Below the pieces are notes generated by a model, which saw only the letters and a list, made by a program, of their open reading frames with translations, did not search any database and had not been told where the DNA came from. Made by a program: the position numbers and the translations under genes. Positions 20,632 to 32,100 of a stretch of DNA of 64,000 bases are shown piece after piece. Numbering within the stretch: the first letter of the stretch is position 1; each line of letters starts with the position of its first letter. Source of the stretch: Rhizobium acidisoli (GTDB lineage Bacteria > Pseudomonadota > Alphaproteobacteria > Rhizobiales > Rhizobiaceae); assembly GCF_002531755.2 (NCBI RefSeq), contig NZ_CP034998.1, forward strand, positions 4,153,501 through 4,217,500. Reading direction: 5' to 3'.

Positions 20632-21852
20632 GTGAACGAAACGCCTAAACCGAATTCCTTCCGTTCCGGGCCTGATGAAGACGGCCGCTTCGGCATTTAT
20701 GGCGGTCGTTTCGTTGCCGAAACATTGATGCCTTTGATCCTCGATCTGCAGGACGAGTGGAACAAGGCGAAGAACGATCCGGCATTCCAGGCCGAATTGA
20801 AGCATCTCGGCGCCCATTATATCGGCCGCCCGAGCCCGCTCTATTTCGCCGAGCGGCTGACGGCCGAACTCGGCGGCGCCAAGATCTATTTCAAGCGCGA
20901 GGAGCTGAACCACACCGGCTCGCACAAGATCAACAACTGCATCGGCCAGATCCTGCTCGCCAAGCGCATGGGCAAGACCCGCATCATCGCCGAAACCGGC
21001 GCCGGCCAGCACGGCGTCGCCTCGGCCACCGTTGCCGCCCGCTTCGGCCTTCCCTGCGTCGTCTATATGGGCGCGACCGACGTCGAGCGTCAGGCGCCGA
21101 ACGTTTTCCGCATGAAGCTACTCGGCGCGGAAGTGAAGCCGGTGACGGCCGGCAGCGGCACGCTGAAGGACGCCATGAACGAGGCGCTCCGCGATTGGGT
21201 CACCAATGTCGAGGATACCTACTATCTGATCGGAACGGCGGCCGGTCCGCATCCCTATCCGGAGATGGTCCGCGATTTCCAGTCGGTGATCGGCACGGAA
21301 GCGAAAGAGCAGATGCTGGCAGCCGAAGGCCGCCTGCCGGATCTCGTCATCGCTGCCGTCGGCGGCGGGTCGAATGCGATCGGCATTTTCCATCCTTTCC
21401 TCGATGATCCCACCGTGAAGATCGTCGGCGTCGAAGCCGGCGGCAAGGGTCTGCAGGGCGACGAACATTGCGCGTCGATCACCGCCGGTTCGCCGGGTGT
21501 GCTGCACGGCAACCGCACCTATCTGTTGCAGGATGGCGACGGCCAGATCAAGGAAGGCCATTCGATTTCGGCCGGTCTCGATTATCCCGGCATCGGCCCC
21601 GAACATTCCTGGCTGAACGATACCGGCCGCGTCGACTATGTGCCGATCATGGATCACGAAGCGCTGGAGGCTTTCCAGACGCTGACCCGCCTCGAGGGCA
21701 TCATCCCGGCGCTCGAGCCCTCGCACGCGATTGCCGAGGTGATCAAGCGCGCGCCGAAGATGGGCAAGGACGAGATCATCCTGATGAACCTCTCCGGCCG
21801 CGGCGACAAGGATATCTTCACCGTCGGCAAGATTCTGGGAATGGGACTGTAA
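20632..21852 (+). CDS. trpB: tryptophan synthase beta subunit
   Basis: PLP enzyme joining indole and serine. The 406 residues begin [10 protein letters not shown]. Lys99 in [11 protein letters not shown] binds PLP, and the phosphate-binding loop GGGSNAIG is present. I place the start at GTG 20632, with GGGAG at 20621-20625 a proper distance upstream; TTG 20626 is in frame but touches that site. It is followed 3 nt later by trpA, as expected for a stoichiometric complex. Confidence 0.98.
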   Translation: MNETPKPNSFRSGPDEDGRFGIYGGRFVAETLMPLILDLQDEWNKAKNDPAFQAELKHLGAHYIGRPSPLYFAERLTAELGGAKIYFKREELNHTGSHKINNCIGQILLAKRMGKTRIIAETGAGQHGVASATVAARFGLPCVVYMGATDVERQAPNVFRMKLLGAEVKPVTAGSGTLKDAMNEALRDWVTNVEDTYYLIGTAAGPHPYPEMVRDFQSVIGTEAKEQMLAAEGRLPDLVIAAVGGGSNAIGIFHPFLDDPTVKIVGVEAGGKGLQGDEHCASITAGSPGVLHGNRTYLLQDGDGQIKEGHSISAGLDYPGIGPEHSWLNDTGRVDYVPIMDHEALEAFQTLTRLEGIIPALEPSHAIAEVIKRAPKMGKDEIILMNLSGRGDKDIFTVGKILGMGL

Positions 21853-21855
21853 GAC

Positions 21856-22695
21856 ATGACCGCACGCATGGACAAACGCTTTGCCGAGCTGAAGGCCGAG
21901 GGCCGTCCGGCGCTTGTGACCTATTTCATGGGCGGCGATCCTGATTACGATACCTCTCTCGGCATCATGAAAGCGCTGCCGGAGGCCGGCTCCGACATTA
22001 TCGAGCTCGGCATGCCCTTTTCCGATCCGATGGCCGACGGCCCGGCGATCCAGCTCGCCGGCCAGCGTGCGCTGAAAGGCGGCCAGACGCTGAAGAAGAC
22101 GTTGCAGCTGGCGGCGGATTTCCGCAAATCCGATGACGCGACGCCGATCGTGATGATGGGCTACTACAATCCGATCTATATTTACGGCGTCGAGACATTC
22201 CTCGACGATGCGATTGCTGCCGGCATCGACGGCCTGATCGTCGTCGATCTGCCGCCTGAGATGGACGACGAGCTCTGCATTCCGGCGATCCGCAAAGGCA
22301 TCAATTTCATCCGCCTGGCGACGCCGACGACGGATGAGAAACGCCTGCCGAAGGTTTTGAAGAACACCTCCGGCTTCGTCTATTATGTCTCGATGAACGG
22401 CATCACCGGTTCGGCGCTGCCGGATCCGTCGTTGGTTTCGGGCGCGGTCGAACGCATCAAGCAGCACACGCAACTGCCCGTCTGCGTCGGCTTCGGCGTC
22501 AAGACGGCGGAACATGCAAAGGTCATCGGCGCTTCGGCCGATGGCGTCGTCGTCGGCACCGCCATCGTCAATCAGGTCGCGACGAGCCTGACGAGTGACG
22601 GCAAGGCGACGGCGGACACGGTTCAGGCCGTTGCCACGCTGGTGCGCGGCCTTTCCACGGGAACACGTTCGGCGCGCCTTGTTGCTGCCGAATAG
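21856..22695 (+). CDS. trpA: tryptophan synthase alpha subunit
   Basis: Cleaves indole-3-glycerol phosphate and channels indole to TrpB. The 279 residues carry the catalytic Glu in [16 protein letters not shown] and the catalytic Asp in [10 protein letters not shown]. The phosphate-binding loop [10 protein letters not shown] and the GTAIVNQ motif are also present. It starts at ATG 21856, 3 nt after trpB. The 129 bp between it and accD contains a palindromic repeat. Confidence 0.98.
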   Translation: MTARMDKRFAELKAEGRPALVTYFMGGDPDYDTSLGIMKALPEAGSDIIELGMPFSDPMADGPAIQLAGQRALKGGQTLKKTLQLAADFRKSDDATPIVMMGYYNPIYIYGVETFLDDAIAAGIDGLIVVDLPPEMDDELCIPAIRKGINFIRLATPTTDEKRLPKVLKNTSGFVYYVSMNGITGSALPDPSLVSGAVERIKQHTQLPVCVGFGVKTAEHAKVIGASADGVVVGTAIVNQVATSLTSDGKATADTVQAVATLVRGLSTGTRSARLVAAE

Positions 22696-22712
22696 TTTGC
22701 CCACATTGGTGT

Positions 22713-22805
22713 CAAAGCATGTCGCGCAAAACTGTGCAGCGGTTTAGCGGGAACACAAAGATCCAAAGCTGGCAAGCGATCTTGAAAGATCGTGACGCGC
22801 TTTAG
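22713..22805. repeat. palindromic intergenic repeat between trpA and accD
   Basis: The ends are imperfect inverted repeats: AAAGCATGTCGCGC on the left, and the right end reads CTAAAGCGCGTCAC on the minus strand. Inside are a core TGTGCAGCGGTT (22733-22744) and a perfect palindrome CGATCTT-GA-AAGATCG (22777-22792). The same core and an AAAGCATG end recur upstream of ahcY. I recognise this as a dispersed rhizobial intergenic element of the small palindromic (RIME-like) kind, not a transposon. It would be transcribed into the accD leader. Confidence 0.5.
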
Positions 22806-22824
22806 TCAATCAGGAGTATTCGAG

Positions 22825-23730
22825 TTGAACTGGATCACCAACTACGTTCGCCCGCGGATCAATTCCATGCTGGGCCGTCGCGAAGTGCCGGAGAACCTCT
22901 GGATCAAGTGCCCGGAAACCGGCGAGATGGTCTTCCACAAGGATCTTGAAGGCAACAAATGGGTTATTCCGGCCTCCGGCTATCACATGAAGATGCCGGC
23001 TAAGGCCCGCCTGGCCGATCTGTTCGACAATGGTGACTATGAATCGCTGCCGCAGCCGAAGGTCGCCCAGGACCCGCTGAAATTCCGCGATTCGAAGAAA
23101 TACAGCGATCGCCTGCGCGACAGCCGCCTGAAGACCGAACAGGAGGATACCATCCTCGCCGGCCTCGGGAAGGTGCAAGGCCTGAAGCTCGTCGCGGTCG
23201 TGCACGAATTCAACTTCATCGGCGGTTCGCTCGGCATGGCTGCCGGCGAGGCCATCGTCAAGGCGTTCGAGCGTGCGACGTCTGAAAAGTGCCCGCTGGT
23301 AATGTTCCCCGCTTCCGGCGGCGCGCGCATGCAGGAAGGCATCTTGTCGCTGATGCAGCTGCCGCGCACGACGGTTGCCGTCGACCTGCTGAAGGAATCC
23401 GGTCAGCCCTATATCGTCGTCCTGACCAATCCGACCACAGGCGGCGTCACGGCCTCCTATGCTATGCTCGGCGATATTCATCTGGCTGAGCCGGGCGCCG
23501 AAATCGGCTTTGCCGGCAAGCGCGTCATCGAGCAGACCTTGCGCGAAAAACTGCCCGAAGGCTTCCAGACCTCCGAATACCTGCTGGAGCATGGTATGGT
23601 CGATATGGTCGTCAAACGTCACGATATCCCGGAAACGCTGGCGCGCGTCCTGAAGATCCTGACGAAGAAGCCGGTGTCAGTGGCGAACAACATGAATAGC
23701 GGCGCGATCGCCCTGGCGGCGAGCGCCTGA
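22825..23730 (+). CDS. accD: acetyl-CoA carboxylase carboxyltransferase beta subunit
   Basis: Carboxyltransferase subunit making malonyl-CoA with AccA. The 301 residues start [20 protein letters not shown] at TTG 22825, with CAGGAG about 9 nt upstream. The crotonase-like domain has [11 protein letters not shown] and [16 protein letters not shown]. The N-terminal zinc-ribbon position keeps only one of the four Cys ligands of E. coli AccD (KCPETG, then [10 protein letters not shown] where E. coli has CPKCDHHMRM), so zinc binding looks lost. GTG 22792 is in frame but lies in the repeat. Confidence 0.96.
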
Positions 23731-23757
23731 TAACCGATAAGCAGGCGGGGTGCCGAA

Positions 23758-25110
23758 ATGATACCCAGGGGCCAAACCGCGGTGAGTGAGGCAGCACAGG
23801 AGATCGACAAGCTCATGGGATTGCATCCCAAGGGTTTTGATCTGTCTCTCGATCGCATCACCCGTCTTCTCGATCAACTCGGCAATCCGCACCGGAAACT
23901 GCCGCCGGTGATCCATGTCGCCGGCACCAACGGCAAGGGGTCGGTCACCGCCTTCTGCCGCGCTTTGCTCGAAGCCGGCGGCTACAGCGCTCATGTTCAC
24001 ACCTCGCCGCATCTCGTCAATTGGCACGAGCGTTATCGCATCGGCGTTAAGGGCGGCCGCGGGCAGCTTGTCGATGACGCCGTCTTTGCCGATGCCTTGC
24101 GCCGTGTGGCCGATGCCAATGCCGGACAGCACATCACTGTCTTCGAAATCCTGACGGCGGTCACCTTCATCCTGTTTTCCGAACAGCCGGCCGATGCCGC
24201 GATCATCGAAGTCGGCCTCGGCGGCCGGTTCGATGCCACCAATGTCATTTCCGACCCGGCCGTCTCGGTGATCATGCCGATCTCGCTGGATCACCAGCCC
24301 TATCTCGGCGACAGGGTCGAGCTGATCGCCGCCGAAAAGGCCGGCATCATGAAGCCGGGACTTCCCGTCGTCATCGGCCACCAGGAATATGACGCCGCAC
24401 TCGACGTGCTGATGTCGACGGCCGAACGGCTGCATTGCCCGAGTGCCGTCTTCGGGCAGGATTTCATGGCGCATGAGGAATATGGCCGGCTCGTCTATCA
24501 GGACGAATTCGGTCTGGCCGACCTGCCGCTGCCGCGCCTTCCCGGCCGCCATCAATATGCCAATGCCGCCGCCGCCATCCGCGCCGTCAAGGCGGCGGGT
24601 TTCACCGTCACCGAGACGATGATGGAAAAGGCGATGAATTCGGTGGAATGGCCGGGCCGGCTGCAGCGCCTCGGCGAAGGCCGGCTGCTGCAACATGCGC
24701 CCGCCGGCGCCGAGATCTGGATCGATGGCGGGCACAATCCCGGTGCCGGCGAGGTGATCGCCGAAGCCATGGCCAATTTCGAAGAGCGCCAGTCCCGGCC
24801 GCTTTTCCTGATCATCGGCATGATCAACACCAAGGACCCGGTCGGCTATTTCAAGGCCTTTGCCGGCTTGGTCGAGAAGGTTTTCTGCGTACCGATCCGC
24901 AACAGCGATGCGATGATCGACCCGGTGATCTTGTCGAACGCCGCCTACGATGCCGGCCTGGTTGCCGAACCGATGTCGACTGTCGGCGATGCGTTGGAAG
25001 CCATAAAAGCCGTCCTTGATCCGGAGGGTCTACCCCCGCGTATCCTCGTCGGCGGCTCTCTCTATCTCGTCGGCGATGTGCTTTCCGACAACGGCACGCC
25101 TCCGAAGTGA
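23758..25110 (+). CDS. folC: folylpolyglutamate / dihydrofolate synthase
   Basis: Mur-ligase-fold enzyme adding Glu to dihydropteroate or folates. The 450-residue protein has the ATP loop HVAGTNGKGSVTAF, the HTSPHLVNWHERYRI motif, and the C-terminal domain GHNPGAGE. ATG 23758 is used here; GTG 23782 (MSEAAQEIDKLMG) is a good alternative that drops eight residues. It follows accD by 27 bp, the frequent trpFBA-accD-folC order, and ends at a bidirectional terminator. Confidence 0.96.
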   Translation: MIPRGQTAVSEAAQEIDKLMGLHPKGFDLSLDRITRLLDQLGNPHRKLPPVIHVAGTNGKGSVTAFCRALLEAGGYSAHVHTSPHLVNWHERYRIGVKGGRGQLVDDAVFADALRRVADANAGQHITVFEILTAVTFILFSEQPADAAIIEVGLGGRFDATNVISDPAVSVIMPISLDHQPYLGDRVELIAAEKAGIMKPGLPVVIGHQEYDAALDVLMSTAERLHCPSAVFGQDFMAHEEYGRLVYQDEFGLADLPLPRLPGRHQYANAAAAIRAVKAAGFTVTETMMEKAMNSVEWPGRLQRLGEGRLLQHAPAGAEIWIDGGHNPGAGEVIAEAMANFEERQSRPLFLIIGMINTKDPVGYFKAFAGLVEKVFCVPIRNSDAMIDPVILSNAAYDAGLVAEPMSTVGDALEAIKAVLDPEGLPPRILVGGSLYLVGDVLSDNGTPPK

Positions 25111-25136
25111 TCGGTGAAATGAAGAATACGAAATGA

Positions 25137-25164
25137 AAAAAGCCCGGTCGAAGCCGGGCTTTTT
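25137..25164. terminator. bidirectional terminator folC / trxA
   Basis: Perfect stem AAAAAGCCCGG / CCGGGCTTTTT with a 6-nt loop between convergent genes. A- and T-runs on both sides make it active in both directions. Confidence 0.9.
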
Positions 25165-25186
25165 CGTCAATGTGAATCGGGCGATA

Positions 25187-25507
25187 TCAGGCGGCGCTGG
25201 AAATCCAGTTCGAAAGCGCGGTCTTCGCCTTGGCGCCGACAGAAATATCGGCGACTTCGCCGCCCTTGAAAATTGCCAGCGTCGGAATGGAGCGCACACC
25301 GAACTGTGCGGCGAGTTCCGGGTTCTCATCGATATTCAGCTTGGCGACCTTGACCTTGCCTTCCATCTCGACGGAGATTTCTTCAAGGCTCGGCGCAATC
25401 ATCTTGCACGGGCCGCACCATTCAGCCCAGAAATCGACGACGACGGGCTCTGCGGATTCCAGAACTTCCGACTGGAAATTGTTGATATCGACTTTCACGG
25501 TAGCCAT
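25187..25507 (-). CDS. trxA: thioredoxin
   Basis: 106-residue cytoplasmic thioredoxin with the redox motif WCGPCK and the cis-Pro loop [12 protein letters not shown] 25507 has AAAGGAG 7 nt upstream; in-frame sequence further upstream (to 25669) runs into the addA 3' end and is not thioredoxin. It is the last gene of the leftward array addB-addA-trxA, 71 bp after addA. Confidence 0.97.
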   Translation of the reverse strand: MATVKVDINNFQSEVLESAEPVVVDFWAEWCGPCKMIAPSLEEISVEMEGKVKVAKLNIDENPELAAQFGVRSIPTLAIFKGGEVADISVGAKAKTALSNWISSAA

Positions 25508-25578
25508 GGGCTGCTCCTTTACCTCGGGTGTTGAACCACATGTGATGGTGCGGTGCCGAATTTTCAATGTCCGGTATT

Positions 25579-28500
25579 TCACTTTGTCTTGACCGCTGCA
25601 AGCGCCAAACCAAGCGCCTTTTCGCTCAGCGTGTAGAGCGAGGCGTTCTCGGTATAGACGAGCATGCACTCGATAGGCTTGCCGGGATAGAGCGGCGCCA
25701 GGATCTCGCGATAGATGGCCAGCTGCGCCCGGTGCGCGAAGGGAATAGCTGCCTCTGTCGCCGGCGGCACCCGATTGGTCTTGTAATCGAGGATGACGAC
25801 ACGATCGGCAAGGACGGCAAGCCGGTCGATGCGGCCGGAGACGGCATAGCGCCTGTCCTCAAGCGTCAATGTTCCCATGATCGAGACTTCGGGCTGGGCC
25901 TCGTCACCGAGGACGGCCTGCAGACCCTCTTCGTCCAATAGTTTCAGAACCGAATCGACCAGCTTGCGGCGTTCGGCTTCCGGCCAGAACCGCGCCGCCC
26001 GTTCGGCATAGCGACTTGCGGCATCAGCCCGTTCGGCAGGCGAAATTTCGGGAAGCGCCTGCAGCATGCGATGGATCAGCCGGCCCTTCTCCAGCGACCG
26101 ATCGCTGCGCTCCTTCTCGCCGAACAGCGGCGAAACGACAAGCAAGCCGCCCTCGTCTTCGTCGATGATCGTCCCGGCGCCGGACGGGCTGAGCGGCCGC
26201 GGCAGCTCGGCCTGCGGCGGCAATGGCCGCAACAGGCCGTCCGGCAGCCTCTCCTCGCTGTCGCGCTCTTGGCTGCGGTCGATGCGCTCGAAGCTTCGCT
26301 CCACCCGCGGCACACGCCATTTGATACCCGGCCATTCGCCATCGGGACTGGAGAATGTCGTCGCCTCGACATGCGGATGGTCGTCGCGCAGTGCCGTTGA
26401 AATCATCATATGCCAGGTGTCGTTGTTGAGACGCACGCCGCGATAGCCGCAGACGACCAGCCGGTCGGCGGCACGCGTCATGGCGACGTAGAGCAATCGG
26501 CGATATTCTTCCTCCGCCAGCATCTGGATACGAACGGCGTCGTTCTGAGTCAGCGAGTTGGCGAGATCGGAGACGGGAACCCAGACGGGCATCGGCGGTT
26601 CGTCGGCATCGGTCTCGATCAGGCGAAGTTTCGGCAGATGGGTATGGGTGAAGGCCTTGGAACCGCCGTCGACCAGGAAAACGATCGGTGCCTCGAGACC
26701 CTTGGAGGCATGCACCGTCATGATCCGCACTTCGTTGCGCCCCTTGTCCTGCTCGCGCTTGACCACCGGAGCTTCGAGTTCCAGCGTCGAGATGAAGGAT
26801 TGCAGCCCGGGAAGGCCGGAGCTCTCGTGGTCGAGGGTAAAGGTCAGGAATTCGTCGAGGATATCGCTGACCTCGGTGCCGAGCCTGGCAAGGAATTGCC
26901 GCCGCCCGCCATGGCTGCCCAGCACACGCGCATAGAAATCATGAACCGACAGGCTTCTGGATTGGCGAAGGAACAGCTCCAGCCTCTCCACGGCCGCGCG
27001 GAAGCGCTCGGTGCCGTCGGCGGCGAAGCGTCTGAGATGGTTCCAGACGCTCTCATTGTCGCCGCGTAGCGCGGCAATCGCAAATATGTCGTCCTCGGAA
27101 AGATCGAAAAGCGGGCTCTTGAGCACGGCGGCGAGCGAAAGATCGTCTTCCGGCAGCAGCAGGAAGCGGCCGAGCGCCAGCAGATCCTGCACGGCGATAT
27201 GGCTGGTCAGCACCAGCCTGTCGGCGCCGGCGACCGGAATGTCGCCGCGGCGTTTCAAGGCACGCGTCAAGGCATTGACGAAGGCGTCGCGCTTGCGCAC
27301 CAGCACCAGGATGTCGCCGGCTTCGATCAAGCGCTCTTTGCCTTTGTCGACGATCGTCTCGCGGCCGACAAGCGCGCCGATCGAATGGGCGATCCGCCGG
27401 GCCAGGATTGCGGCCGGCGCGCTTTCCGGCGTTGCATCGAAGGGCGCCGTCCAGTCCTCTTCCTTGACCACCGCTTCCGGCGCGACCATCTCCCAGAGAT
27501 CGACGGCGCCGGGATGTCCGATGCGGCTGGAGCGATGCACGACCGGTTCGCCGAGCGCGCTGAGGCCGCGCGAATTGTCGGGTTCCCTGAAAATATGGTC
27601 GACGGCCTCAAGCACATCGGCGGTCGAGCGGAAGGAGAGTGGCAGCCGCACGGAGGAAAAGTTTTGCCCGCTATCTGAGACGCGCCGCCGCGTCCGGTCG
27701 CTCTCCTCGGAAAAACGCTCGGGCCGCGCTCCTTGAAAGGAATAGATCGACTGTTTCTCGTCGCCGACGGCAAAGAGCGTGCGCACCACCGGCCGGGCGC
27801 TTTCGCCGGAGAAGAAATCCTCGGCGAGCGACTGGATGACGCTCCACTGGATCGGGCTGGTATCCTGCGCTTCGTCGACGAGGATATGATCGATGCCGCG
27901 ATCGAGCTTGTAGTGGATCCAGGGGCCGACGCCGCTTTTCGTCAGCAGGTCGGCGGTGCGGGTGATCAGATCCTCGAAATCGAGTTGGCTGCGCTGCTTC
28001 TTCAGCTCCTCATAGTCGTGATTGAGCCGCTCTGCCAGCACCAGCGCGGCATAGGTCGCCCCATACATCCGCATCAGTTTCAGCCGGTCGCGGCTTGCAG
28101 CGACATGGGCGCGGGCAGCGGCGATGGCGCCCGCCAGCAGCGGCGCTTCGGCAAGCATCGCCTTGACCGTGAATTGTGAATCCGCCTTCGGCTCGCCCTT
28201 CACCGTCAGAAAGATTTTCTCGAGAAACTCGGCGCGTTTTGCGTCATCGCGTTCCCGCCCGGCAAGCCTGAGACCGTAGGCAACTTCCTGCGCCTTCGCG
28301 CCGCCCTTCTGATCGGCAAGCGACAGATAAAGCTCCAGCATACCGCCGGAAAGCTCCGGCAACGGCCAATATTGCGCCGCGATCCGGCTCTCCGTGTCAT
28401 CCGGGGCAAGGCCCAATCTTTCGCGCAGAACCATCTCGATGCCGCCCTGCCGTTCGGCCGTTGCCGTAAAACGACGGATGGCGTTGCGGTTGGCGACGAT

Positions 28501-29130
28501 GTCGCCGAGCAGATTTTCCAGGCCGGATTCGTCGCCGAGATCGAGCACATAGGCGAATGCCTCGGCAAGGCCGGCGTCTCCCTCCGGCGCGGTCGCCGTC
28601 AGCAGTGCCCGGCGCGCATCGGACAGCAGTGCCTCCGCCGCGCGATCGTCGAGAACCGAGAAATGTCCGGCGACATTGGCCTCCAGCGGGAACTGATGCA
28701 GCAGCGCCTCGCAAAAGGCATGGATCGTCTGGATCTTCAGGCCACCCGGTGTCTCCAGCGCCTTCGCAAACAGCCGGCGGGCCTCGGCAAGCTTTATTCC
28801 GTCGGGTGCCGTCCCCTCGATCTGGGTGATCCGCCGGCCAAGGTCTTCATCGTCAAGCACCACCCAGTCCGCCAGCCGTTCGAAGACGCGGTTCGACATT
28901 TCGGAGGCGGCGGCCTTGGTATAGGTGAGGCATAAAATGGCGGAAGGCCGCGCACCCGCAAGCAGAAGACGGATGACGCGCTGGGTCAGCACATGCGTCT
29001 TGCCGGAGCCGGCATTGGCCGAGACCCACGCGGAACGCTCGGGATCGGATGCGATCGCCTGCTGGATCGTCGTCCAGCCGATCCAGGCGCCCGGATCATC
29101 GTCATTGGGAAGCGCGGTCACGTCACTCAT
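25579..29130 (-). CDS. addA: double-strand break repair helicase-nuclease AddA
   Basis: AddAB resects double-strand ends to load RecA, replacing RecBCD in this group. The 1183-residue UvrD-type helicase has Walker [10 protein letters not shown] (residues 38-46), DEAQDTSP (Walker B) and [17 protein letters not shown] (motif V). The C-terminal RecB-like nuclease motif LDYKTN has its Asp near residue 1115. ATG 29130 ([11 protein letters not shown]) overlaps the addB stop by 8 nt (ATGAGTGA); an in-frame extension to 29190 lies wholly within addB and is rejected. Confidence 0.96.
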   Translation of the reverse strand: MSDVTALPNDDDPGAWIGWTTIQQAIASDPERSAWVSANAGSGKTHVLTQRVIRLLLAGARPSAILCLTYTKAAASEMSNRVFERLADWVVLDDEDLGRRITQIEGTAPDGIKLAEARRLFAKALETPGGLKIQTIHAFCEALLHQFPLEANVAGHFSVLDDRAAEALLSDARRALLTATAPEGDAGLAEAFAYVLDLGDESGLENLLGDIVANRNAIRRFTATAERQGGIEMVLRERLGLAPDDTESRIAAQYWPLPELSGGMLELYLSLADQKGGAKAQEVAYGLRLAGRERDDAKRAEFLEKIFLTVKGEPKADSQFTVKAMLAEAPLLAGAIAAARAHVAASRDRLKLMRMYGATYAALVLAERLNHDYEELKKQRSQLDFEDLITRTADLLTKSGVGPWIHYKLDRGIDHILVDEAQDTSPIQWSVIQSLAEDFFSGESARPVVRTLFAVGDEKQSIYSFQGARPERFSEESDRTRRRVSDSGQNFSSVRLPLSFRSTADVLEAVDHIFREPDNSRGLSALGEPVVHRSSRIGHPGAVDLWEMVAPEAVVKEEDWTAPFDATPESAPAAILARRIAHSIGALVGRETIVDKGKERLIEAGDILVLVRKRDAFVNALTRALKRRGDIPVAGADRLVLTSHIAVQDLLALGRFLLLPEDDLSLAAVLKSPLFDLSEDDIFAIAALRGDNESVWNHLRRFAADGTERFRAAVERLELFLRQSRSLSVHDFYARVLGSHGGRRQFLARLGTEVSDILDEFLTFTLDHESSGLPGLQSFISTLELEAPVVKREQDKGRNEVRIMTVHASKGLEAPIVFLVDGGSKAFTHTHLPKLRLIETDADEPPMPVWVPVSDLANSLTQNDAVRIQMLAEEEYRRLLYVAMTRAADRLVVCGYRGVRLNNDTWHMMISTALRDDHPHVEATTFSSPDGEWPGIKWRVPRVERSFERIDRSQERDSEERLPDGLLRPLPPQAELPRPLSPSGAGTIIDEDEGGLLVVSPLFGEKERSDRSLEKGRLIHRMLQALPEISPAERADAASRYAERAARFWPEAERRKLVDSVLKLLDEEGLQAVLGDEAQPEVSIMGTLTLEDRRYAVSGRIDRLAVLADRVVILDYKTNRVPPATEAAIPFAHRAQLAIYREILAPLYPGKPIECMLVYTENASLYTLSEKALGLALAAVKTK

Positions 29131-32100
29131 CGCCGCCGCCTTCTTCGGTTTCTGCCGTCGACCATTCGGAGACGCGGGCGAGGTGATCATAATCGCCGCC
29201 GAAATCGAATTGCTGTGCCGGGATCAGCCGCGAGGTGAAGCCCTTCTCGCCGGATTGCAGCAAGCTCACGAACTTGACCAGCTGATCGATCGATTCTTCG
29301 GCGAGATCCATCGCCGATTTCGCCTTGTCGCTGCGCGCCGAACTCTCATTGTTGACGGTGTCGACCTGAAAGCGGCGTCCCGGACGTAGGCGTACATAGA
29401 GCAGGTCCTGCGGAATGAGGCTGCCGACATCGCGGAAGGCGCCGTCGCGCAAGGCTGCCGCTTCGAGCGCTAGCTGCGGATCGAGAAGCACCCGTGCCTG
29501 CGCCGGCGAGGGATTGTAGCCTGTCTTGTAGTCGATGATATCGGCGGCATGCGGTCCGGTGACGTCGATCCGGTCGGCAACACCGTTGAGCCGGATATTG
29601 ATCGTTTCCAGTTCGACGCCGCCCCGCACCTCCGTCAGCGTCTTGCGGATGCCGGGCCGCCGTCCGGCCTCCCAGTCGAGGAAGGCGCCGGCCACAGCAC
29701 GAAAGCGCGGCCGCCACACTGCATCGATATGCGGCGGCAGCTGCTCCATGTCGAAGAGCTCGGAAAGAATGCGCTCCATCGCCGCTGCCGCATCCGGCGT
29801 GCCGGCGACATGGGCTTCGCGAATGAACCGGTCGATGATCGTGTGGTAGAGCGTGCCGCGCTCGGCGGCTCCCGGATCGCGGTTGAACGCATCGACAGGA
29901 TCGAGCCGCAGAATGCGGCGGGCATAGATGGCATAGGGGTCCCGGCGCAGCCGTCCGACTTCGCTGAAAGAGTAGGATGTCGGCTGCAGCGTCAGCGGCG
30001 GTTTCGGCGAGGGCCGCTGCGCCGGGGCCTGGGCCTCGCCCCGGTCGATCAGGCCGGCCCATTGGAGGAAGCGGTTGCCGCGTCCCTTCAATTCCGCTTC
30101 GAAGGTCTCTCCGGCAAGCGCCAGCAGCCGCTGCAGCCAGCGCGAGGCGACCGTCGGCGTCGAGCCCTGGCGCAGCGCGCGCGAATAGATCAGATGGCGC
30201 GTGCCGTTCGCCATCTCGAAGTCATGCGCCAGCTGACCGATACGCCGTTCCGGCGGCTCGAGGCCGATCTCCGTCTTCATCATGCGCGGAATGAAGGGAT
30301 TGTTGGCGGTCTGCCCCGGCCAGGTGCCCTCGTTCAGGCCGCCGAGGATCATCGTATCGACGCTCTGCAGGCGGGCTTCCAGCGTGCCGAAGATGAAGAG
30401 GCGGGGATGGCTGAGCGCCCGCGGCTTCACCGCATGACCGGCGGCAAGGGCTGCCATGATGTCGATCCATTGCGGCCCGTCGGCCTCCATCTGGCCGTTG
30501 GTGTCGATCACTTCGCCGAGCAGCGCGGCAAGCGCATCGCCGGCTTCGCCCGACCAGAGATCGGCGAGATTGCCGTGCGGATCGGCCGCCACCGCTTCAA
30601 GCGAACGGCCGGTGCGTTCCGCCCATTCGGACAAGGTAAAACTTGTCGTCCTCCCGCGATCTTCCGGCCGGTGCCGCATCAGGGCCGAAGCCAGCGGCTC
30701 GGTCGCTTTTGTGACCCGGCGGGCAAGGTCGTAAGCGGCCTCGGCAGCGTCGGGCGCAAGTGCCTTTCGCCATTGCGGCGCGTGCCTGTCCCCAGCCTGT
30801 TCGGCAAGCTGATGGGTGAGCAGCGGTTCGAGCCTACTGATATCCACCTCCGCCACACCGCCGCGCAGCGCCAGCAGCTCGAGCGTCTCGGTGGCGGAAA
30901 TCAATGCGGCGCGGTCGAGGCCGAAGCGGGCCAGCGGATGTTTGAGCAGCGAGACGATCGCTACCGGATCGCCCGGGCGCAGCGCTGCCTCCAGCAGCAA
31001 TTGCAGAAGCGTGCCCTGCGGCGCGGCCGCAAGCGGAGTACCGGCCGAATCGTCGGCGAGGATGCCGAAGCGGGAAAGCTCGGCCATCACCCGGCGGGCG
31101 AGATTGCGGTCCGGCGTGATGAGCGCCGCCCGGCTTTCGCCGTCCTGCCCCGGTCTTTCCAACGCCAGCCGGAGCGCGATGGCAATCGCGGTTGCTTCTT
31201 CGCGCTCGTTGGCGGCTTCGATCAGCGAAACATCGGCGAAAGCTGAAGAAAACGCGCCCTCCGGCAGCTCGCTCTTCCAGGCGCCCCAATCGCTGGTCGC
31301 CTCTGCCGGCACGAGTGCGCGGGACAGGATTTCGGCGCGCCGGTCAAGATCGGCTTCCGGCCTGTCGAGGAGGGTGACGTCGGCACGCGTGAGCTTCAGC
31401 CGCTTGAGCAGCGATGACAGGCCATATTGCGGGTGGCTTCGGCTTGCGGGATTGGCATGTTGGCCGGGGGAAAGCTCCGGCGCCACCATCTGCCAGTGCC
31501 TTTCAGGCATGGCAAGATCGAGGCCCGGAAGCACGATCACGCCCTCGGGCAGATTGGTGACGGCAGCGATCAGATCGGCGGTGGCAGGAACGGAACCCGT
31601 CGAACCGGCAATGATGATCGGCCCGGTGGGCTTCGTCGCCGAAAGCCTAGAAGCTTCGGCCCGCAGAATGGCGTTTCGGTGCCGCGCCGGCGAGGATTTG
31701 CCGAGTTCGGAAAGCCGCTCGGGCCAGAAGGCACTGGCGATCTGCAGGAATTCCGCAGTCAGCTGCCACCAGGCGGCGTAATCGCCGGTGTCGAGTTTCG
31801 ACAGTTCCGACCAGTCGAGGTCTTCGGTTTCGATGGAATCGATCAGTTCCGCGAGGTTGCGGGCGAGCCAGATCGCATCCGCCGGGCTTGCCGGCGCGAC
31901 AAGCGGTGAGTCCGAATGAATGTGGCGGACGATCTCCGGCAGCTTGTTTCGCCAGGCGAGAATGAGGCGCGCAAGCTCCAGCAGGCGGGCGGTATTCGAC
32001 AGCGGCTGGGCGAGATCGATCGTTGCCGGCAGCGCCTCGTCGAAATAGCCGCTGTCGTCGTCGGTTTCGCCGAGGGGACGAATAACCGGCAGGATCGCCG

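Noticed and set aside
21118..22704. Minus-strand open frame of 528 codons opposite trpB and trpA
   Set aside because: Its composition is that of an antisense shadow, and both opposite genes are certain.
29549..31246. Plus-strand open frame of 565 codons opposite addB
   Set aside because: Antisense to a well-supported gene; biased composition and no domain.
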